Made by a program: the position numbers and the translations under genes. Positions 25,101 to 36,215 of a stretch of DNA of 64,000 nt are shown here, piece by piece. Position 1 is the first letter of the stretch. Each line of letters begins with the position of its first letter. Below the pieces are notes generated by a model that was not told where the DNA came from, did not search any database, and was given only the letters and a program-made list of their open reading frames with translations. The DNA comes from Cornus controversa (Eukaryota > Streptophyta > Magnoliopsida > Cornales > Cornaceae). The stretch lies in assembly GCA_026545225.1 (NCBI GenBank), contig CM048853.1, positions 19,489,255 through 19,553,254 on the forward strand, given 5' to 3'.

Positions 25101-26196
25101 GCTTACAAAATTTAGCTCTATTATTGGCAATTTCGGCTTTACACCCAACTCTTATAATTCTTGCTTATTTATTCACAAGGCTGCATCTGGTATTACTCTT
25201 CTACTTCTCTATGTTGATGATATGATAATTACCAGAGATGATCTTAATGGCATTTCAACTCTCAAGCAATCTCTTAGTCATCATTTTGAGATGAAGGATC
25301 TTGGACACCTGAGTTATTTCTTGGGTCTTGAGATTCATTCTGATTCCAGTGGTTATTATATCTCATAAGCCAAGTATGCCTCCGACATTATTGCTCGAGC
25401 TGCTCTCACTAATTGTAAAACATCTTTTACTCATCTGGAAACTAACATGCGTCTCACTCCTCTAGATGGTACTTTGCTTAGTGATGCAAAATTATATCGA
25501 TAATTGGTCGGTAGTCTTGTTTACCTTACAGTTATTCATCCTAACATTGCTTATGCAGTTCTCATTGTCAATCAATTCCTATCAGCTCCAAAATCTACCC
25601 ATTATGATGTCATTCTTCACATCTTTCATTACATCAAAAATACTATGTTTTAAGGGCTTCAATTTTTTGCTCATTCTTCTCTTGTGCTTTGTGCCTACTC
25701 TGATGCTGACTGGCTGGAGATCCCACTGATCGTCTCTCCACTACCAGATATTGCTTCTTCTTGGGTGATTCTTTTATTTCTTTGTGTAACAAGAAACAAT
25801 TTATCACTTCATGCTCTAGTATAGAAGCTGAATATCATGCTGCTGATACCACTCAAGAACTTCTTTGGCTTTGATAACAAGAAGCTGAATATCGTGTTGT
25901 TGCTGATACTACGCAAGAACTTCTTTGGCTTCGGTGGTTACTTAAGGACATGAGTATTTCACATTCCACTGCTACAACACTCTATTGTGATAATCAATGT
26001 TTCATTCAGATTGCTCACAATGACGTCTTTCATGAATGTACCAAACATATTAAAATTGATTGTCATTTTATCCGTCAACGTATACTTCAAGGCACAATTC
26101 GTCTGTTATTTGTCACTTTAGCTGATCAGACAGCTGACATTTTCACCAAAGCTTATTTGCCAGGACGTGTTTTTGATTTGGTTTCCAAACTTAAGT
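22127..26196 (+). pseudogene. Ty1/copia gag-pol pseudogene
   Basis: ATG at 22127 opens a gag frame (ILDGPNYSSWAP). Readable in shifting frames: gag body with QKPGQSINSFLSKMYALWDQ, a CCHC knuckle (CKFCHKKGPGHYQRDC, about 22911), a protease region in which the DSG/DSA site is destroyed (stop near 23161), the pre-integrase and integrase core (DLVHSDVWGPSP, 23718), reverse transcriptase (W.YKIK.., MNVKNAFLNGDL near 24965, ALYGLKQAPRVW, LLYVDDMII near 25204) and RNase H (SIEAEYHA near 25820, TKHIKIDCHFIR). The frame is lost at LKL (26196), where gypsy LTR sequence begins; its last codons lie inverted at 27554-27535. About 58 bp in RNase H is tandemly duplicated (25827-25940). Dead copy. Confidence 0.85.
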
Positions 26197-26283
26197 TGTA
26201 ATACCCCGTAATTTGAGGATATTTAATTTAGATTTTTATTTATTTAAATTGCTTATTTTTTGGTGTTTAAATGCTTTAGTTAA
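26197..26283 (+). mobile_element. Start of a gypsy LTR inserted in the copia end
   Basis: TGTAATACCCCGTAATTTGAGG matches the start of the LTR at 14362 and homology continues to ATGCTTTAGTTAAT. It is directly preceded by TAAGT (26192-26196), the same five bases found next to the LTR end at 27555-27559 on the minus strand. Confidence 0.8.
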
Positions 26284-27180
26284 TTTTGGTTGGCTATGAA
26301 CAAGAGGCTAATTGGGAAAAGTTTCTCATGGATAAGGATGCCTATGATCCAGTTACAACTACAGAATCGGTTATACAAAGTGATGTGGTCTGTATATATG
26401 CATTGTTTGCTTTGAACAACGATTCTTATGAAATTGGGCTATATTAGAAGACGATTTTCAATCATGCCTCTACATAAGTAGAGGCAACACCAAGATGAAG
26501 TCAAGTTACATTCAGACTTTAAGGAGGTTGACATGAAAAAAACCACTTTTTTAGGGCTTAATGACACGTGCATTTAGTATACATGTTGTGTTTCTTTATT
26601 TGATATTATCTTATAACATAAGTTTAGAAACAGCAGTGATGTATTTCTTTTCTTCTATAAATAAAAGCAAAGAATTATGTATTAAAGGTTCCCAACAATC
26701 ACAATTAAACAATTACATCACGTGCAATCTGTCTCTTTCCTTCAATATTCTCCAAAATATTGCTCTAATCCTTACTCGATCTACATCTCCCCCATTTTTC
26801 TTGCTCTCGTCCTCCTCTAATCAATCAGTCTGTCTATTTCTTCCTCAATTTTTACCTCCCTCCATGTTATCTCCCTCCTTCTACCTTCCTCCTTGCTACG
26901 TTCAGTCTCGTAATTCTTTACACACAGTTAAAAGTCCTCTCAGTTGAGGCAATAAAAGAACTCAATAGGGAGTTTCGTATTCTCTCTCCCTAACCAATTG
27001 CCTGATCTAGCACGACCTCTAAGGAGATGCTTGTGTTCGACCAATTATTTACATCGAACTGCTCCCTTTTTTTGGCATCTATCGCTATTTCCTTGTCTGT
27101 GCATAGAAACTCTATATGCGTAGTAACTACTGAACCCTAAATTTTATTTTCTCTGTATTCTATTATTGTTTTTCTTTTCT
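26284..27180. other. Segment of unknown origin within the inverted block
   Basis: It has a 50-residue open frame near 26293-26445 without recognisable homology, a TATAAATA at about 26658 and a pyrimidine-rich stretch (26720-26950). It could be part of an LTR, but no copy elsewhere in the window confirms this. Confidence 0.4.
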
Positions 27181-27235
27181 AGAATTACTAAAATAATTCC
27201 AAAATAATTAAAATACTAATTATAATTATATTTAG

Positions 27236-27504
27236 CCCACACACACACACATATATAGCCTAACCAGTCTAGCCCAAATAGAAAATAAAAAAAAAATAAA
27301 AGAAAAATACAGGCCACTAACCCAAATATTTTTGTAAAAAAATATTACATTTAACACAAAAATTTCACAAACATTTAAAGCTAATCAACACTTAACACCA
27401 ATTAATCAACCATCTACATTAAACAATAAAGAACATGTATTACCACGGCTCTAGCACGCCCGCAAACAATCGGCCTACTTGGCTGATTAATTAATAACCA
27501 AACA
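27236..27504 (-). mobile_element. LTR-like element start, inverted
   Basis: On the minus strand an insertion begins with TGTTTGGTTATTAATTAATC at 27504, right after AGTAC of the copia LTR. From about 27430 down to 27236 it matches gypsy LTR positions 14470-14660. Its other end appears to be CCAACA at 29951 on the plus strand. Confidence 0.6.
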
Positions 27505-27554
27505 GTACTATACTAACATCCCCCCTCAAACTTAAATAGATGAAGAGGAAAACA
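27505..27554 (-). mobile_element. Displaced 3' end of the copia element (C-terminus, PPT, LTR start)
   Basis: Read on the minus strand it continues the copia frame that breaks at 26196 with six more codons and a stop, then gives the polypurine tract TTTGAGGGGGGA and the LTR start TGTTAGTATAGTAC (27518-27505). The join across the gypsy insertion is exact, with the TAAGT target duplication on both sides. Confidence 0.8.
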
Positions 27555-27559
27555 ACTTA

Positions 27560-28540
27560 TGAAATACTCTCTATAATCTCACGTATGAGGTGGCAGTCTC
27601 ATACACAAAATATAAGGAATACCTACAATTGATAGCATGCAAGCACATAATACAATGATAACAACATAACGAACTAAGTGTGAAAAGGAACTTTAACTGA
27701 AAGGATGAATAATATAAAATAAAATTTAAGAATCTGAGTAATACAACTTGGAAGTCTTGTAACTCAAGGACCCCTAAATCCAAAATAAATGAAGATTAAA
27801 TAATCTAAAGCAACGTTCCAATAAAGTTCACATCCTGAATATAAGAAAAGGAATATGTCCCTACTCTAAAGACTAGTAAGAGAAAACGATACGAAATCAA
27901 GACTCTAACCTGGTGGTGGAACTAGCCTGCGACCTGAAATATCAACAAAGTGAGTTAAACCTATGAGTAAGTTCCCTTTACTACCACCCAGCAGAGAACT
28001 GGTAAACATACCTCTATATGAGGACAATAAAACATATAGATATAATATACCATTTTATCATTTAATCTCATGTCCTAGAAATAATTATAACTAGGTTCTG
28101 AACCAATCCATTCATTATCACAATAAAGGTAGAATGAGATTCTAAGTTCAAATGAGAGGCAATCCTAACATGTTTGAACACATAACTAAATTTCTTATTA
28201 AGTATTAGGCAATCCTGACATGTCTATACTCGTATTTTATGAATACCTTATTAGGTATTAGGCAATCCTGACATGCCCCCAAGTATAATTTACAAATACC
28301 TTGTTAGGTATTAGGTAATCTTGATATGCCCCCAAATATAATTTTTAAATACCTTATTAGGTATTAGGCAATCCTGACATGCCCCCAAATATAATTTATA
28401 AATACCTTATTAAGTATTAGGCAATCCTGACATGTCTTCCTATATTCTTTAAAACACAACATATACTTAATAACGTAAGTGATAATGTAATTGAAACTAT
28501 ATCAATCCACAAGAATATAATAAAACTATTCAAAACAAAC
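27560..28540 (-). mobile_element. 3' portion of a gypsy LTR, inverted
   Basis: The reverse complement of 15480-16445, ending at the same TATTTCA. It carries the AGGCAATCCTGACATG tandem repeats (about 28140-28440), the inverted form of the unit at 15530-15840. Confidence 0.8.
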
Positions 28541-28639
28541 TATCCATTCTCCTTCGTTGACAATAATAACTAAATAAAGAAGGTGATTTTGCTCAAAATC
28601 ATAAGACAAGTTCAATCTCTTCACTTTTCCTTTGAACTT

Positions 28640-29951
28640 GTAAAAATAGATTAAATTTTGTGTTATTTAATTGTATGTGTGTGCATATATTTATGTATGG
28701 AGTTCTGTTTGAACATGTATAGTAGTATGGAATTCTGTTTAATTTCTTATATTAATTCGTGTGGAAGATCACTATAAATATATATAGGTGTATGGATATA
28801 TATATATATATATATATATATGTTCATATATATGTACATATATATATATATATGCATATATGTTGTACGTATATATAGCATGAAAATTCGTATGAACATG
28901 AACCTATGTGTGTTGAGGGATTTTTGTTCGATTTTTGTGTTGTTCTTGCTCTCGTAAATGACCCTTGATCATTAGAAATTAGATTGTTGAGAAATTAGAT
29001 TTAATTTTCATTTCTAGTTGAAGAACCCTAGAACTTGAAAATTAGGGGTTTTTGATTTGGGTTATAAATGAAGAGGCTTTTTGTACCAATAGGTAGCTTA
29101 GTCCAAGAGGAGAAGATTGGTGTAAAAATGGAGGCGAATGGTGGCTAAAACGTCGCCGAAAAGGGAGCTGGCGCATGTTGTACAATGATGTGCGTTGGGT
29201 GAAGAAGAAGACTAGTGCACGCGCCACGCCCACAAGCCGCCGGTGCGTGGGGCGGTCTTCAGTGGCCTACAAGGATTGGAAAAGGGACAGTCTGGTCCCA
29301 CTTGCTGAGCCCAACCTCTGGGCCTTGTTTCAGCCCAGTCCGGAATATTTAATTTTTTTTTAATTTTTAAATTGAAAACAAATCGGAAAAATATTTTTAA
29401 TTACTTTTAAATTCCAGAAAGTTCCCAAAAATTGAAATTTATCTTTTTTGGACAGAAAATACATGAGACTTTAATTTCAAGATGAAATAAGTTTTCCTAG
29501 TTGTGGATTTTGCACAAAAAGTGTACTTTAAAGTTGTAATTTTTATTTTTCTTTAGTTTTGAAAATCTTTAAATTTATGGTTGATCATTCATTAAATTTA
29601 TGGTTGGTTATGTTGTTTTAGTTTGCTTTGGGTAGTTGGATTGTATGCAAGATTAATGTTGATGTGGTGTTTTATTACAACCTTCACACATTATATCTCT
29701 GTTCCAGTTTTCTACTCTGTATTGAACTATTTGGAGTCCAAGTCATCATGGACTCCTTCCTTCTAATCTGTAAGATTTAGTTGCATAAATATAAACATGT
29801 ATATATAAGTAACTGTATATGTATTAATATATATGTGCCCCTTGATACGAGCTCTCAGCCCTTAGAGTTTCTTCAACAATGGATTCCTAATCAGTCTTTA
29901 GTTACAACCTCACCCTCGGCTGCCAAGTGGCACTAAGATTAGGTGCCAACA
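28640..29951 (+). mobile_element. Middle and end of LTR-like sequence
   Basis: About 28900-29500 matches gypsy LTR positions 14720-15200 in plus orientation (AGAACCCTAGAACTTG, TTTTTGTACCAATAGGTAGC). A TA microsatellite lies at 28796-28821. It ends with AGGTGCCAACA directly before AGTAC (29952-29956), the partner of the AGTAC at 27505-27509. Confidence 0.6.
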
Positions 29952-30000
29952 AGTACATATATAACATATGTATCACATGTTCCTATAATCTCTCCCATAA
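29952..30000 (+). mobile_element. Remainder of the copia 3' LTR
   Basis: AGTACATATATAACATATGT and the next 23 bases match 20828-20868 of the 5' LTR with few differences, as expected if the 3' LTR was split by an insertion after AGTAC. Confidence 0.6.
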
Positions 30001-30637
30001 TCTCTCCCCTGATTCTCTCTATCCCATGATACTCTTCTTATATAATTCACTGAACGATGATGCGTGCCCTCATAAATGTTACACGTTTTTATATAATATA
30101 TATTGGTTGAATGAATCTTCTGTGAATATATTTATTTTTTAAGAAATGCTACACGTTATGAAATTATTTCATAATTTTGTATGATGAATGATGTGGCAGA
30201 TAACAATTCTATATTTTTAGAAATTTCACCAATAATAAATCTCTATTTTTTATTATTTTAGGAGATAAAATTAAATGGTGAGTTAGTATTGGTGAGATTT
30301 CCCCATACACCGAGTGCCCATGGGATTTATTACCTGTCACATAAATTCGAGTTAAAATTAGTGAAATAAAATCGTGAAGTTTGGCATTTCCCTTATTTTT
30401 TTTGGATAAATTTATGTGAATATATTGATTGAATGACTTCTCTCAATCATTCCATATTCCTTGTCTCTCAAGTTTCCCACGTTATATTATATATTTGATT
30501 TAATGAATCTTCTAATTAAGAAGAGGGAGAGAGAGAAAGTAACAGAAGCTTCTCGGAAGCAAACATAAGATGAATCATCTGTGATTGAAGTGTCTTGAGA
30601 TAACAGAATATACTATGAATATAGCCTCAAAACACGC

Positions 30638-30640
<3 letters not shown>
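30001..30640. other. AT-rich intergenic DNA
   Basis: No recognisable gene or element, only short open frames. Confidence 0.5.
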
Positions 30641-30641
<1 letters not shown>

Positions 30642-30672
<31 letters not shown>

Positions 30673-30759
30673 AATTGAATAAAATACACGCAAACACAGA
30701 GAGAGAGAGAGAGAGAGAGGTAAATTGAATAAAATATTTATGAACAAAGAAAGCCTCAA

Positions 30760-30806
<47 letters not shown>
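30642..30806. repeat. (GA)n, duplicated (GA)n and (TA)n microsatellites
   Basis: A GA run at about 30642-30669, a second at about 30698-30719 after a duplicated ACACGCAAACA...GGTAAATTGAATAAAAT unit, and a TA run at 30762-30806. They lie 150-320 bp upstream of the PGG gene. Confidence 0.9.
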
Positions 30807-30809
<3 letters not shown>

Positions 30810-30963
30810 TCTTAGGTGTAAAAAAGAGTTGAGAATTCATTAATTGACGACGTATGCTTGTCAACTTCTCTATCTAATGTGATGCAATAGAAAAAAAATT
30901 TCCCTTACCTCGACGCATTTATTTCATGTTTTCCTTTTTGGGTGTTTGAAAGAGAGAGAGGGA

Positions 30964-31719
30964 ATGGAGCACAGACTTGATCAAGAAGCGGCAGCAGAGC
31001 ACAGACTTGATCTTGAAGGAGCAGAAGAGCACAGAGTTGGTGCTCGTACTCTCAAAGAGAGGCTGGCGGATAAACGGAACATGATATTGTTGGTGGCAAC
31101 GCTTATTGCGACAATGACTTTCCAAGCTGCTATGAACCCTCCATGTGGTGTTTGGCAAGAAGACTCACCCGAAAATTTCCAGGGTAGCCCTGTGCTAAAT
31201 CCACACAGGGCCGGGGATTCTGTAATGGCATATAACCATCCTCGTTCATACGCAACTTTCTATATTGCTGTCCATATTGGTTTCATGGCATCTCTGTCCA
31301 CAATCTTTTTGGCGATGACTGCATTGAGAAGCAACAAACCTGTTTCCGGGGTTTTGATAGTTGCTTTGATTGGGGTCATGTGCTTGACATTTATATCAGT
31401 TGTGGTAATTGTGGCTGTTTCTATTGCTGCAATTACTCCAGATAAGCTCCGAAAAGAAATCGGTAGTCAAACTGGAATTGTTGTTGGAATTATTGCTTAT
31501 TGCTTTCTATTGATCCCTGGTATCACATCTTTGGTAGCAATTTGCTTCTTAATACCTTCTGGTGCAGATGATGAAAACCAAGCTAATAGAGACGAAGAAG
31601 CTCCTCAAAATCAAGTTGACCGTGTACACCATGCAAATGATGACCAAGAAGCTCCCCAAAATCAAGTTGATCATGTACACCTTGCAAATGTTGACGAAGA
31701 AGCTCCTGAAATTCAATAA
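30964..31719 (+). CDS. PGG-domain membrane protein, short, without ankyrin repeats
   Basis: A 251-residue intact frame; ATG 30964 is the first ATG (the open frame extends upstream without one). Residues 36-120 match the PGG domain of plant ankyrin-repeat membrane proteins (RNMILLVATLIATMTFQAA, then AGDSVMAYNHPRSYATFYIA), although the PGG tripeptide reads PCG at 60-62. Four hydrophobic segments lie at about 40-57, 98-120, 129-156 and 170-197, as in this family. The N-terminus has no ankyrin repeats but carries three EHRLD/EHRVG motifs, and the C-terminal tail (201-251) has about 2.5 acidic repeats of EEAPQNQVDxVHxAN. In the family the ankyrin part faces the cytosol and some members act in defence or salt responses; the role of a PGG-only protein is not established. 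It could be a real short paralogue or a fragment kept open. No intron is needed. Confidence 0.75.
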   Translation: MEHRLDQEAAAEHRLDLEGAEEHRVGARTLKERLADKRNMILLVATLIATMTFQAAMNPPCGVWQEDSPENFQGSPVLNPHRAGDSVMAYNHPRSYATFYIAVHIGFMASLSTIFLAMTALRSNKPVSGVLIVALIGVMCLTFISVVVIVAVSIAAITPDKLRKEIGSQTGIVVGIIAYCFLLIPGITSLVAICFLIPSGADDENQANRDEEAPQNQVDRVHHANDDQEAPQNQVDHVHLANVDEEAPEIQ

Positions 31720-32094
31720 GTTCCTTAAATTGATGTTAACAGGAGGCATGTCCAAGTCTTTAATTTATTTCAAGTGTGTAAATTTAATGAAGGCTTCTAT
31801 TCTAGCACAGACTTGAACTCCTATTGTAAGTGTTATTTTAATGGCTTGTAAAATTTTATGTTCGTCTTAAGAAAAACAATTATTTTATTTGAAACTTGGT
31901 TTATTTTGGAATCTTGGTTGTCTTACTTGTACTTTCTTTGTGTTTTTAAGTTTTTTTATTTTTAAGTTCTCCCGTTGATATATGGATTTTTTTTGGTCAA
32001 TATGATTAATTGGATTGAAGCTTTTGGCACCCCACCCCATGACAATGTTTAAGTCAACGAGGAATCATAGTGAGTATCGAGAGCCACATTTATA
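31720..32094. other. 3' flank of the PGG gene
   Basis: AT-rich, probably 3' UTR and spacer; no clear polyadenylation signal was assigned. Confidence 0.5.
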
Positions 32095-34390
32095 TGTAAT
32101 ATCCCATAATTTTAGTGGTATTTTAATTTTAATTTAGATGCTTTATTTTTTTTATTAGTTAAATTGAATTGTTTTATTGGTTGGATTAAATTTTTTAAGT
32201 GCTTTAAATATTGTGGTATAGTTTACTTAATTTTTATTTTATTTTATTTGGATTGGGTTTTGGTATTTTTCTTTACTTTTAATTTTAGATTGGGTTAGGG
32301 ACGAATCTAGGTTGAGTTGAACTGGAATGATTGGATTAGGTGTACTTATTTTTTTTATGGATTAGGGCTTCTGCCATTAGTTTTACATACAGAAACCAAA
32401 AGGGTTGACGAAAGAGAGGAGGGAGAGAAAGGGCGATCGAGTGTACGAGTTTCGAATCATTGAAGAGGCAAGTTCGACTCTTTTCTTCTCCTTTGAATCT
32501 GTATACATAGACTAATTCTTGCAATGTGTAAATTGTGTAAATTGTTGTTGTATTGTTTAATTTTAATCTTTCAGTTTAGTATAAAATTGATTTTATAAAT
32601 CTGATTTTTGTGGATTATGATTTCTGGGCAATTAAATTGGCAATTGAGGTTTGGTGTTGGAATATTTATTTACATATACATAGATACATGCATACATGTG
32701 CATAATGAATATAAAGATATGTTAAATTTAAATTTGTGGCTGTTTGATGTAACAATTTGTGGTTTGTTGAATTGTTCTTGCTGGATTAATTTACCCATGA
32801 ATATTCGAGAATGAATCATGGAGAAATTTAAATTTAATTTTGAAAATTTGTTGAAGAATCCTAGAAGTTGTAATTTGAGGGTTTTCGTTTTGGGGCGTTT
32901 TTGATGGGGGCTTTTGATACCAATAGATAGCTTACGACGAGAGGAGAAGATTGGTATAAAATTGGGTCAAACGGAGGCCGGGTAGTGGCCGAAAAGGGGC
33001 TGTCTGGAGTCATGAACAGTGCACGCATGTTGAAATTTCGTAAAATTATTTTTTAAAAATACTTGAATATTTCAAAAAATTCCCAAATTTTTTATTCAAC
33101 TTCCTGGGGATTAAATAAGATTGTGTTTTAAATTTCATGTGGAAATTAGCTTCTTTCATGGTTAAATTGATTTTAAAGTTTATCTCAAAATTAAATTTTT
33201 ATCTTCTTTTATTTAGAAAATATTTTTTTTAATTCTAAAAACTTTTGAGAAAATTTGAGTAACCTTTTGGGTACAGAATACTCTTAGGTTTAAAATTTCA
33301 ACTCAAAATGATGTTCCCTTATGGTACAAGCAGTAGTAGCATAAAAAGTGTCTTGAAATTAGATTTTTAATTCCTTTTACTTTTGAAAGTATCTTAAAAT
33401 TCCATAAAATTCAAAAAACATTTGGGTAACCTTTTAAGGATAGAATACACTTGAGTTTTAAATTTCAAATGGAAATGAGTTTCCATCATGGTTAAATTGA
33501 TTTTAAAAGTATGTCTCAAAATTGGATTTTCATCTTCTTTTATTTGAAAAGTATTTTTAAAATTCTAAAAATTTTCAGAAAATTTTGGTGATCTTTTGGG
33601 GATAGTATGCACTTGGATTTTAAAGATAAAGTCAAAATGACATTCCCTTGTGGTCTAAGTAGTATAAAAAGTGTGCCTCAAAACTAGAGTTTTATTTTCT
33701 TTTATTTTAGAAATATTTTAAAATTACCAAAAATATCCAGAAAATTTCCACACTTTTTATCTAGTCTTTTGGAGTCAGAATAGGTATGGGTTTTAAATTT
33801 CATAACGAAATAATTTTTCCTTATTATAGAAAGTGTGCTTCAAAATGAGAATTTTTTTAAATTCTCGGCAGAATAATTAAATAGGGTTCTTAGGAATAGA
33901 ATAAGCCTAGAAACATATATTAGGGCTAGGTGTAGATTCCCTCGAAGATTTAGGTACATTGGAGGTTTGGTTGTGTGCTTGATCATAAAATTGGTGATTG
34001 TATTATTTTTTATTCATTAACTGTATTTTTCTTTGCAATTATAACTGTGCATGATATACATGATTTTAGTTTAATTGTGGGTGAGTTATTTTATTGTGAT
34101 GACTGAATATCCGATAATTTAAGTTCTTATGCTTTGTGCAATTTAAATCATTATGCACCTTCTTTTATTTCATATAGTATGTTAGTTTGGGAGGCATGTA
34201 AGAATTGTCATGGGCATGTTAAGTTATGCAATACCTATTAAGGTATCTAAAGTTAAAAGAAGTATGTAAAGATTGTCATGGGTATGTTAGGATTGCCAAT
34301 ACCTATTAAGGTGTCTAAAGTTAAAGGAGGCATGTAAGGATTGTCATAGGCATGTCAGGATTGTCAATACCGATCACAACTTGTTATGTA
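32095..34390 (+). mobile_element. Truncated gypsy LTR
   Basis: It begins TGTAATATCCCATAATTTTAG like the LTR at 14362, shares the block at about 32855-33000 (TTTTGATACCAATAGATAGC) and three copies of the GGATTGCC...AATACC unit at 34185-34370, then loses homology near 34390. No TATTTCA end or target duplication was found, so the right end is missing. Around 33110-33860 it contains four to five degenerate units of about 165 bp (CATGGTTAAATTGATTTTAAA at 33158 and 33487). Confidence 0.7.
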
Positions 34391-35213
34391 TAAAGTAATA
34401 TAGGGTTTTATGAAGTTGATAAAAGAGGCAAATGTTATTAGTCGATCAGCAAAAATTAAGAATTCCAATTATTGTGAAATTGGAGAAAACTAACAAAAAT
34501 AAAGAAAAAAAATCATAAAAACGTTGGTTTCCATTTTTCATGTTTGGTGGTGGTGTGATTCAAGACCATGTTTCTCTATGTTTGTAGCAATTAATTTCTA
34601 TGTGCGTGTATGTAGCAGAGGATACGACGTATGCCGACTTATATTGTTTCATTTCAATGTAAGTTTGGAGGTAGGAGATGATACAAGTGTGCGAGTACTT
34701 TGTCAAGAGAGTGAAAGTGGTCTGCAAATTTTATAAATACTCTCACATTTCACAGCTACACAAATGTATGTGTTGTATTGTTGATAGTGAGGATTTTGTG
34801 TGGATTGCTTTTCAATTTGAAATAATATATAGAAGAAATTTCATTTTGTTTGCTTTCTAGTTTTGTTGTGGAACTAAGTGTGAGATTTTTAAACTAGTTG
34901 AATTGAAGACAGTATTTTAGACGCAAAAAAAGTGGTCTTTTTGGTGGTCAACAATGACCACTAGGCTATTTAGTTTAGCTCATATAACCTCTTTCTCCTT
35001 CTAAGGAATTTTTTCATTTTCAAACTATATGCAAAATGACCAAACTACCATTTTCAAATTCGTGATATTTAACATTTTGAACAATTTATAAACAGAGAAT
35101 CAGAAGTGAATTTAAGCTGAGAGAGGAACACGGTAGAGAAATTGAAGGGAGAGAAATGCTGCTGGCAAAGAGAGTTTGATTTGCTTCCCATCCAACCCTT
35201 GGAGAGGAATACT

Positions 35214-35253
<40 letters not shown>

Positions 35254-36215
35254 ATTTTAAACTATTGGGGGCTGTTTAGTCTTCACAAATTTGTATTAAT
35301 CAACTTTAAAATCATTTTGAGGACATGTAAGTAATTTTGCAAATACTGTTAGAGGCATCAGTCAAATAACTCATACCCAAAAAGAATCACTAATTTTTTA
35401 TAACATGAGTAGAGACCATACATCACAAAAAACTAGTTTATTGCAGAGTTTGTAAGAAACCCACCCAATGTGATCATATTTGAATCAAATCTCCTAGAAA
35501 CACAATTTAGCATCAACATACACACATCCAACCAATTCTTCCTATATAAGAATTGGATAATGATTTTTCTTTCAAATTCAGCTCTTTCCGAATGTGTTTT
35601 GTGAGTGGGGGTGGTGGACCCACATAAATGACTTTCAAAAACTGTATCCGGAATTCGGCATTTGTATCGTTACAGAAAGATTGCTCAAGTTCATATTTCA
35701 ATATAGAATCAACATAAAGGCCACAAAATAGTAACAGCAATGATTTCAAGATTTCTAATAGAACTTCAATGACAGCCCAATCAGAGCATATACCTCAACA
35801 CTTGCAGCTATAGCAGGCTTTAAATGATGAGAGAGAAATACACAAGAGAACTCAAAATTACTGATCAACAAACACTGCAATATACCTCATTCATTTTCTC
35901 TGAGATTCACTCAATATATACCAATAATATATAACCAGAAAAACATCCATTTTAACTGTAGAATTTGGCATAGACCACCAAGATCATCAAGTGTAGAAAT
36001 GCCCAAAAACAAAACTATATCTGCCACAACTGCCATGGCAGCATCAATCTCCAACTCCACTAAAGTATTTCCATAATCTAATTTAATACTACTATCATAT
36101 CATATGGTTTTTGCAGGGTGACATTCCCATGCTAGGCATTAATTAAACCATTAAATATTCCAGTTCAATTCTATTGTCTATACATCTTTCAGAATGAATT
36201 GTGGGAACCACCCTT
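34391..36215. other. Intergenic DNA and 3' flank of the Argonaute gene
   Basis: A (GA)n run lies at about 35216-35252. The part just below 36216 should contain the 3' UTR of the minus-strand Argonaute gene. No other gene is supported. Confidence 0.5.

Noticed and set aside
29042..29363. Overlapping 62-63 residue frames on both strands
   Set aside because: They lie in gypsy LTR sequence shared with 14720-15100 and have no protein motif.
30613..30864. Minus-strand frame encoding YIYIYI and SLSLSL runs
   Set aside because: Produced by TA and GA microsatellites.
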